Source: Pseudomonadota bacterium (GTDB lineage: Bacteria; Desulfobacterota; Desulfobacteria; Desulfobacterales; Desulfosarcinaceae). Taken from it: a stretch of 28,328 nt of DNA. Positions 22,836 to 28,328 of the stretch are shown here, piece after piece. The position numbers and the translations under genes were made by a program. Numbering within the stretch: position 1 is the stretch's first letter; every line of letters starts with the position of its first letter. The stretch covers positions 1 to 28,328 of the forward strand of contig JAEYRZ010000096.1 of assembly GCA_023435265.1 (NCBI GenBank). The letters run 5' to 3'. A model generated the notes under the pieces. That model had not been told where the DNA came from and did no database searches. It saw only the letters and a program-made list of their open reading frames with translations.

Positions 22836-24539
22836 TCACTGTTCGAGATAACGGATTTTTTCTTCAACGGCCTTCTTTTCCTTGGGGTTTTTCTCAATAG
22901 AACGCCGGTAAAAATCCAAGGCCTTAGAAGGGCTGTTCAGCTTCCGGTGCACATCGCCCAGGTGTTCGAGAATCGTCGGATCGTCGGGAACCAGTTTCGC
23001 CGCCTTGTTCAAATAATCCAGAGCCTGGTCGTATTGGCCGCGCTGGTAGTAAACCCATCCCAGGCTGTCGGTGATATATCCGTCCCCCGGTTTGATCTTC
23101 AGGGCGGTCTGGATCAGCTTTTCGGCCTCATCCAGATTGATGCCCATGTCGGCGTAGGTATAGCCCAGATAGTTCAAGGCCTCGGCATCGTCGGGCTTTA
23201 ACGACAGAACCGTTTTCATGGCGGCGATGGAATCGGGCTTGCGGCCCATTTTATCGAAAATGACCCCTCTGCGGAAATGCAGCTTCAGATTACGATCGTC
23301 TAGGGCGAGGCCGCTTTCGAGCGTCTCCAAGGCATCGTTCAAGCGTCCGATATCCTCGTAAAAAGTCGCCAGATAGAAGAAGTAATCGGGATTTCCGGGC
23401 TCTTCGGTGATGGCGCCTTCAACAGTGGCAATGGCCTGATCGATTTTTCCCAGGTCGTGGTACAGCAAAGCACGATGAACGACGGCGCTGCTGTGGAATC
23501 GGGACCCCGGACCCACTTTCGTTAAATGCTGCAACGCCACCGAACGGCGCTCGAGGCCGTCGTAGGCGATGCCCGCCAGGTAATGCAGGTCGGCGTGCTC
23601 CGGGGCGCCGCGCAGCAGTCCGTCCAGAATCCAGGCCGCGGTTTCATATTGCTTGCCCTGCAGGTACCGTTCGTAGACGGCGGTGACCATGCCGTCGTCC
23701 GCACCGCTGCTGCGGGCCAGATCTTCCAATACCCGTAGCGCTTCCGCCGGACGATCGATCTTCCGGTAGTGCACCGCAAGGTCGATCGCCGCTCCGTTGT
23801 CTCCGGGATTCCGGTCCAGAATGTCCCGATAGGTCCGACTCACCATGGCGGGCCGGTTCTGCGCATTGTATATCTTGAGCAGTTCCAGCCGAGGTTCGGC
23901 AAGGGACGGCTCGAGTTGCAGCGACTTGAGCATGGCGCGTTCGGCATCCGCCCATTTCTCCCGGGCGACCAGTACTTTCCCCATGAAGTAATGCGCGGCG
24001 TAGGCGTCCGGAAAACGGGCAACCTGGGTGGTGAATACCCGCAACGCATTGCTCCAGTCTTTTTCGTTCCAGTAAATCCGGCCGAGCATGAGGTAGACAT
24101 TCTGATCGGCTCCGCCGCCGGCCAGTGCTTTTTCAAAGAGCACCTTAGCGGCGGCGGTATTCTCCTTTTGCTGCAGGATGCGCCCTGCCAGAGACAAGGC
24201 CTGAACGTGCCCGGGATCCTGCGCGAGAATCTGGTCCAGAATCGTCAGCGCTTTCTCGTCCTGCTTCAACAGCAGCATCAGATTCGCCGTTTCCATTTTG
24301 AGGAACAGCGATCCGGGATCGTGGTTCATGGCTTTTTCCATCAGCCACAGGGCTTCGTTGACATCTCCTCTTTTGACCGTCATTTGAGCGGTCAAGTAAT
24401 AATAATACGCCGGCGCCGGCGTATCGCGCTGGACCGCCGAAGTCAGGTCGGCCTGGAGGCGGGCGCCGGAAGACTGACAACCCGTTAACATCAGAAACGC
24501 CGAAAGCACCGTTATCAATGAGCACGATCTTGAATGCAT
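22836..24539 (-). CDS. TPR-repeat lipoprotein
   Basis: 567 residues. The lipoprotein signal peptide ends LMLTGC with Cys21, so it is probably anchored to a membrane facing the periplasm. The remainder is a long run of roughly 13-15 TPR units, each with the alternating A/G/Y-rich helix pattern (for example ALNYLGYTYADMGINLDEAEKLI and SLGWVYYQRGQYDQALDYL). TPR lipoproteins act as scaffolds for envelope machines. The gene starts 49 nt after rpoH (GGAG just before the ATG) and is followed by the LolB-like gene, suggesting a lipoprotein-handling or envelope operon. No enzymatic domain is seen. Confidence 0.9.
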   Translation of the reverse strand: MHSRSCSLITVLSAFLMLTGCQSSGARLQADLTSAVQRDTPAPAYYYYLTAQMTVKRGDVNEALWLMEKAMNHDPGSLFLKMETANLMLLLKQDEKALTILDQILAQDPGHVQALSLAGRILQQKENTAAAKVLFEKALAGGGADQNVYLMLGRIYWNEKDWSNALRVFTTQVARFPDAYAAHYFMGKVLVAREKWADAERAMLKSLQLEPSLAEPRLELLKIYNAQNRPAMVSRTYRDILDRNPGDNGAAIDLAVHYRKIDRPAEALRVLEDLARSSGADDGMVTAVYERYLQGKQYETAAWILDGLLRGAPEHADLHYLAGIAYDGLERRSVALQHLTKVGPGSRFHSSAVVHRALLYHDLGKIDQAIATVEGAITEEPGNPDYFFYLATFYEDIGRLNDALETLESGLALDDRNLKLHFRRGVIFDKMGRKPDSIAAMKTVLSLKPDDAEALNYLGYTYADMGINLDEAEKLIQTALKIKPGDGYITDSLGWVYYQRGQYDQALDYLNKAAKLVPDDPTILEHLGDVHRKLNSPSKALDFYRRSIEKNPKEKKAVEEKIRYLEQ

Positions 24540-24588
24540 TCTACTCCGTTCGAGGCGGTTCCCGATTCAGAACCTTTTAGGGCGGTAT

Positions 24589-25557
24589 CTACTCTGCAGA
24601 TGCATGCGTTGTGTAGGCTTCAAAATCCGGGATTTCATTTTTGAAGAAATCACGCATTTTCTTTATGACATTCTTTTCGATCTGGCGGACGCGTTCCCGC
24701 GAGATTCCGTACCGATCGCCGATTTCCTGAAGGGTGACCGGAGTATCCGAGAAGATGCGCAGGTCGAAGATCTCCAGTTCACGGTCGGTCATCTGCTTGC
24801 GGAACTCGGTCACCTTATTGTGCAGCAGGGTTTCGATCTCTTTTTTGGCGACCCGATCCTCGGCGGAAGCCGAACCTTCGCTGACGAACTCGATGCGCCC
24901 GGTATCCGATCCCTCTTTGACCGGAGAATCGAGGGATACGTCCCAGCCGTCCAGGCGCTGGTCCATATCGATGATTTCACGCTCGGACACCCCCAGGCGC
25001 TGTGAAAGCAGCTTGGGTTTGGGGTCGAACCCTTGTTCGATGAGGTGCTGCTTTTCCTTCTTCAGCTTAAAGAACAGCTTGCGCTGGCCCTGGGTTGTGC
25101 CGATCTTGACCAGCCGCCAGTTGTCCATGATGAACTTCAGAATATAGGCCTTGATCCAGAACGAGGCGTAATAGGAAAACTTGACGTTCTTGTAAGGATC
25201 GAACTTCTTGACGGCCTGCATGAGCCCTATGTTGCCTTCCTGAATCAAATCGAGCAGGTTCTGCATCCATACGCGCTGAAATTCCAGGGCGATTTTAACC
25301 ACCAGTCTCAGATTGGAGGTCACCAGTTGATAGGCGGCCTCCATATCCTGATCCTCCTGAACACGCTTTCCGAGTTCGACTTCCTCTTCGCGCGTCAACA
25401 AGCGGTACTGGCTGATTTCCGAAAGGTAGCGCTGGAGCGGATCGAACTTGACCAGGGATTTGGCCTCGGTCTTGGGACTTTTATTATCGATCTTGGCGCG
25501 ATTCGGCTTGGTTTGTTTTGCTTCGGCGGCGGCCGAAGCATTTTCTTTTATTGTCAT
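24589..25557 (-). CDS. rpoH: RNA polymerase sigma-32 type factor (RpoH)
   Basis: 322 residues. After a charged, Ala/Lys-rich N-terminal tail come region 1.2/2 sequences (DPLQRYLSEISQYRLLTREEE, NLRLVVKIALEF), the core-binding and -10 region (LLDLIQEGNIGLMQAVKKFDP, FSYYASFWIKAYI), the RpoH box QRKLFFKLKKEK, and the region 4.2 helix-turn-helix TLQEIGDRYGISRERVRQIEK. The RpoH box separates it from RpoD, RpoS and FliA. It should direct transcription of heat-shock genes. The tail before the first region is longer than in E. coli. AAGG lies 7 nt before the ATG. Divergent from the tRNA-Arg gene. Confidence 0.95.
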   Translation of the reverse strand: MTIKENASAAAEAKQTKPNRAKIDNKSPKTEAKSLVKFDPLQRYLSEISQYRLLTREEEVELGKRVQEDQDMEAAYQLVTSNLRLVVKIALEFQRVWMQNLLDLIQEGNIGLMQAVKKFDPYKNVKFSYYASFWIKAYILKFIMDNWRLVKIGTTQGQRKLFFKLKKEKQHLIEQGFDPKPKLLSQRLGVSEREIIDMDQRLDGWDVSLDSPVKEGSDTGRIEFVSEGSASAEDRVAKKEIETLLHNKVTEFRKQMTDRELEIFDLRIFSDTPVTLQEIGDRYGISRERVRQIEKNVIKKMRDFFKNEIPDFEAYTTHASAE

Positions 25558-25663
25558 GCAAACGCCTTCACTCTGTGTATTCCCGTATCGGCACGCTGCC
25601 GGCTACGGTTTAATTATGGACAATCGAAAGACCCTATGGTAAATCGCCATTCCGTTCCGACGG

Positions 25664-25740
<77 letters not shown>

Positions 25741-26095
25741 CAGCACCCTCGATCAGGGTCCATCCCAGGGACACGCCTTTTTCAAAAAGCTATGTCGTAT
25801 ATCATAAGCGATGGTGAATTTCAATCGGCCTTCCGGCTGCAGGCAATCGCATCAGCTTTACATACGGTATCGGTATCGAACAAGGCCGCCGTATGGTCTG
25901 GTTCCGGAGAGACTGTATTTTGGGGAGTCGTTGCGATGGCGATTGCGACCCCGATACCGACCCGACCCCGTTTTTGTATGTCACATCTACATGCGATCGC
26001 CCTTCCAAGCCGGCCGGACATCCGCCCTCACCGGGAAAACTTTCGGCGGAGCGTCTGATATGTTCCTTTGAAGAACCAAAGGGCGCGCGCCCCGG
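25741..26095. other. 355-bp intergenic region with inverted hexamer-like repeats
   Basis: No convincing gene on either strand: the short open frames lack ribosome sites and overlap one another. It separates the tRNA from the end of the large exported-protein gene. It contains CGGTATCGGTATCG (25865-25878) and, in reverse orientation, CGATACCGA (25952-25960) inside a run of GCGATG/GCGATT/GCGACC-like hexamers (25933-25970) that is followed by TTTTT (25971-25975). Confidence 0.6.
26065..26092 (-). terminator. Palindrome and hairpin just after the exported-protein gene; possible terminator
   Basis: In minus-strand RNA, three bases after the TGA stop (26096-26098), comes GGGCGCGCGCCC (26092-26081, a 12-base palindrome), then UUUGGUUCUU. 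That stretch also contains the loop of a second stem formed by CCUUUG and CAAAGG (26082-26065). A GC stem followed by a U-rich stretch is terminator-like, but the tract is interrupted and the two stems compete, so this is tentative. Confidence 0.4.
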
Positions 26096-28063
26096 TCACC
26101 AAATTTTCTGCCCGTCTTCACTCAGGCCCTGGGCCCGTTCTCTGAGCTTGTCCTCCGCCTGGATCGGCCGGCGTTGCTCCTTGATGTGCGCGTAGGCAAA
26201 TTCCTGATCCACTTTGACCACTTCGATGGTGGCCATGACCGAGGGGGCGGGCCTGAATTTTTTCCCCTTGTAATCCACTTCAGGCTTCTCTTCGATGATG
26301 TCGAACAGCGCGCCCAGAACGACGCCCTGCGCGGCGCCCAGGTTCATGAGCACTTGATGGCCGGTCACTTCGACCACAAACGCCTGCAAGGGGTACGCCG
26401 CCATCACGGCGCTCAGCATCTGCCGGTTCAGCCAGTTCAGGTCGTTCTTGAGCGTGGCCGCCGAGGCGAACTGGCGTTCGATCAATTGAGAGCTCCGCTG
26501 CTTGCGGAGATCGATCAATTTTAGGCTCAGCAGTGTTCCATCCGAAAGGTGGTACAGCGCCCCCTTACCGATCAGGGTGGCGCCGAAGGCCCTCGCCAGT
26601 CGCCCAGCCACCGTTTCTTCGGCCAGATCCGCCGCCGACAGCCCCAACTCCCTCATCACCCTTTCGATCAGGGCGGGTTCGACGATCTGGAGTCGGCCCG
26701 ACGCATTGAGCTGCTGGGTCATGTGCAACGCCAAGACGCGGCTGAACCCGTCCCGTCTGGAAAGCCCTCCCGATTCGACCGGTTCCATGAGCGTCATGAT
26801 CATGGCACCGCTCGTCCATGCATCCTGTGGATTCGAGACCTGACCGTCCGTCTCCTCCTTGTAGCGCCGCACGCAGGTTTCAACCTGTTTTTCGAACGTG
26901 CGCCTTCGGTCCGGGTCCTTTTCGATCAGGATCATCTCATTGGCGTGCCGGGTGAGGGTGGCCGCAAAAGGATCGTTGCGATCGATCGTCTGTGCCTTGC
27001 GATACGCCTCCAGGGCATTGCTCCACAGTCCCTGACGTTCGTAGGCCATGCCCTTGTTCGAAGTGGCTTCGACATAGAATGGATCCAGAATCACGGCCTG
27101 ATCGTACATCTGCAGCGATTGTTGGTAATCACCGCGTATCGAATAGATACGGCCGAGCTGATTGTACGCTGCGGAGCGGTGCTCAGGTTGACCCTCTTTT
27201 TTGGAAACGGCTTTGCGGTACTCCGCTTCCGCTTCGCGGGGTTTGTTCTGGCTGTAAAGCAGGTCGCCCCTGACCACGTGGGCGTAGGCCCGCTGCCCCG
27301 ATTTATTCTGGACCTCATCGGCCATCTGCATGGCCTTCTCCGGCTGGCCTTTTTGAGCGTAGACCTGTGTCAGGCCTTCCTTGCCCAGCACCTCGCCTTC
27401 GCCCTGGGCGCGTGAGAGGTCGTAAAATGTATTTTCGGCGGATTTCAGATCGCCCTCTTTCAGTTCCGCATACCCCTTGATGGTTCGGGCCTTGGCATTG
27501 TCCGGGTCCTTTTTGACCACCGCATCGCTCAGCGCCTTGGCCATTCCGGTATTGCGCTGCTGCAGGGCGCGCCCCGCCAGGCTCAGCAGCATGGCTTCAT
27601 TGGTTTTTCCGCCGCCCTGGAAATAATCGAGGATTTTGAGTTCCGGTCCGATGATGCACACGGTGGGAAGAACCATCCGAGCGGCATAGAGATCAGAAAC
27701 CGGACCGCCGTCCACCAGTATGGGAAAGCCCAGTTTGCTTCGCCCGATGAAAGACTTGACCTGGGCCGGTTCCGACCGCGTCACGCCCCAGACGGCCAGA
27801 TTGCCGTCCTGGTATGTTTTGGCCAGTTGATCCAGATTCATGAGGCCTTCCTGACTGGGCCGCGAATTCACGTCGAAGAAATAGATTATCAGGAACGGCT
27901 GATCCTTCCTGTCGATTAATTGGTGCGTTTTGCCCTGCGTATCCTTGAGCGCAAACAGCGGTGCCGCCTGGCCGGCTCCCGGCGGGGCGGCGTGTACGGC
28001 GGCGGCGACTGTCAGCCACGCTACGCTTAAACTCATCAACAGCAAATAGGGTATCCGCTTCAT
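26096..28063 (-). CDS. Exported thioredoxin-like/TPR/CsgG-like multidomain protein
   Basis: 655 residues with a strong ribosome site (AGGAGG, 5 nt from the ATG) and a signal peptide (cleavage near VHAA, residue 26). Residues about 30-165 look like a TlpA/AhpC thioredoxin fold (DTQGKTHQLIDRKDQPFLIIYFF, cis-proline VLPT at 132-134). The redox motif is replaced by S67-R-P-S70 where C-x-P-C is expected, so it should be redox-inactive. TPRs follow (about 165-390). A CsgG-like region comes next (about 420-545; LQIVEPALIERVMRELGLS, FGATLIGKG), and then a beta-rich end resembling the FlgT C-terminal domain (about 560-640; VLMNLGAAQGVVLGALFDI). Probably a periplasmic assembly scaffold. It lies 63 nt after a PEGA-domain gene. 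Confidence 0.85.
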   Translation of the reverse strand: MKRIPYLLLMSLSVAWLTVAAAVHAAPPGAGQAAPLFALKDTQGKTHQLIDRKDQPFLIIYFFDVNSRPSQEGLMNLDQLAKTYQDGNLAVWGVTRSEPAQVKSFIGRSKLGFPILVDGGPVSDLYAARMVLPTVCIIGPELKILDYFQGGGKTNEAMLLSLAGRALQQRNTGMAKALSDAVVKKDPDNAKARTIKGYAELKEGDLKSAENTFYDLSRAQGEGEVLGKEGLTQVYAQKGQPEKAMQMADEVQNKSGQRAYAHVVRGDLLYSQNKPREAEAEYRKAVSKKEGQPEHRSAAYNQLGRIYSIRGDYQQSLQMYDQAVILDPFYVEATSNKGMAYERQGLWSNALEAYRKAQTIDRNDPFAATLTRHANEMILIEKDPDRRRTFEKQVETCVRRYKEETDGQVSNPQDAWTSGAMIMTLMEPVESGGLSRRDGFSRVLALHMTQQLNASGRLQIVEPALIERVMRELGLSAADLAEETVAGRLARAFGATLIGKGALYHLSDGTLLSLKLIDLRKQRSSQLIERQFASAATLKNDLNWLNRQMLSAVMAAYPLQAFVVEVTGHQVLMNLGAAQGVVLGALFDIIEEKPEVDYKGKKFRPAPSVMATIEVVKVDQEFAYAHIKEQRRPIQAEDKLRERAQGLSEDGQKIW

Positions 28064-28126
28064 TTCATCCTCCTGCCGGGATTACGCGAGTGACTTCAAC
28101 GGTATCCGCGCCGCATCGAACCACGC

Positions 28127-28328
28127 TCACTGCAGGCGTCGCAGTTGGACGTGTAATGGAACCTGGCCCGATTCTTCCAGATTGATCTGCCCTTCCCACT
28201 CCAGGTGCTCGGGAGAATTGATGCGCACTTCGTATTTGCCCAGGGGCAATTCCAGTTCCAGAGGCGTCGTCCCTTTCAGATGGCTGTCGATATACACCTG
28301 GGCCGCCGGAGGATCGCTGCTGATGCGC
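28127..28328 (-). CDS. PEGA-domain protein (5' end cut by window)
   Basis: The last 67 codons of a gene entering from the right edge, ending in TGA at 28127-28129. The residues form a PEGA domain: RISSDPPAAQVYIDSHLKG, TPLELELPLGKYEVRI, then a strand ending HVQLRRL. The P-x-A-x-V-x-I-D and G-x-T-P-L signatures of the family are clear. PEGA domains are extracytoplasmic beta-sandwich modules found on surface-layer proteins and at the C-terminus of some Ser/Thr kinases. What precedes it here cannot be seen. It is the upstream partner of the thioredoxin/TPR/CsgG-like gene. Confidence 0.85.
   Translation of the reverse strand, partial: RISSDPPAAQVYIDSHLKGTTPLELELPLGKYEVRINSPEHLEWEGQINLEESGQVPLHVQLRRLQ

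Noticed and set aside
25744..25783. Possible intrinsic terminator after the tRNA
   Set aside because: ACCCT-CGATC-AGGGT is only a 5-bp stem and the T5 tract lies about 20 nt further on, so it is not a convincing terminator.

Overview
The window looks like a stretch of chromosome from a GC-rich, Gram-negative, anaerobic member of the Desulfobacterota, probably near the Desulfobacterales/Desulfosarcina group. This is an inference from gene content: a phenylacetate-CoA ligase paired with an ACT-domain protein, an RpoH-type sigma factor, a GAF-PilB/GspE fusion ATPase, LolB-like and TPR lipoproteins, QueH, and a PEGA/CsgG-type envelope operon. I could not run a database search. I see no prophage, insertion sequence, CRISPR array or rRNA. 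Nearly all of the DNA is explained by 25 protein genes (two cut by the window edges) and one tRNA.

Layout. Positions 1-1451 (minus) hold a three-gene cassette: a MotA/TolQ/ExbB-type channel protein, an ExbD-like single-pass protein with a large periplasmic domain, and a small membrane protein cut by the left edge. From 1681 to 6671 a plus-strand run encodes an MFS transporter behind a leader with two strong hairpins, then a Maf nucleotide pyrophosphatase, a YggS/PROSC PLP protein and QueH (the last three joined by 4-nt ATGA overlaps), and an M48 membrane protease with a TPR tail.

From 6717 to 25557 everything is on the minus strand. Read in the direction of transcription it runs: rpoH; TPR lipoprotein, LolB-like lipoprotein, Mut7-C RNase-domain protein; Mrp ATPase, ATP-grasp ligase, dGTPase-like HD protein, UPF0280 protein; a LapA-like membrane protein, mutS, a periplasmic TPR-AMIN-amidase; crotonase, phenylacetate-CoA ligase, ACT protein; a small two-TM protein and the GAF-MshEN-PilB ATPase. 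A tRNA-Arg(UCU) lies divergent from rpoH. The right end (26096-28328, minus) is an operon of a PEGA-domain protein (truncated by the edge) and a 655-residue exported protein that joins a cysteine-less thioredoxin-like domain, TPRs, a CsgG-like region and an apparent FlgT-C-like tail.

Functionally the window mixes housekeeping (mismatch repair, tRNA modification, nucleotide-pool cleaning, Fe-S carrier, heat-shock sigma factor) with envelope biology (amidase, LolB-like and TPR lipoproteins, M48 protease, proton-channel-like cassette, PEGA/CsgG operon) and aromatic or acyl-CoA metabolism. The least described parts are the ExbB/ExbD-like cassette at the left edge and the thioredoxin-TPR-CsgG protein with its PEGA partner at the right edge.
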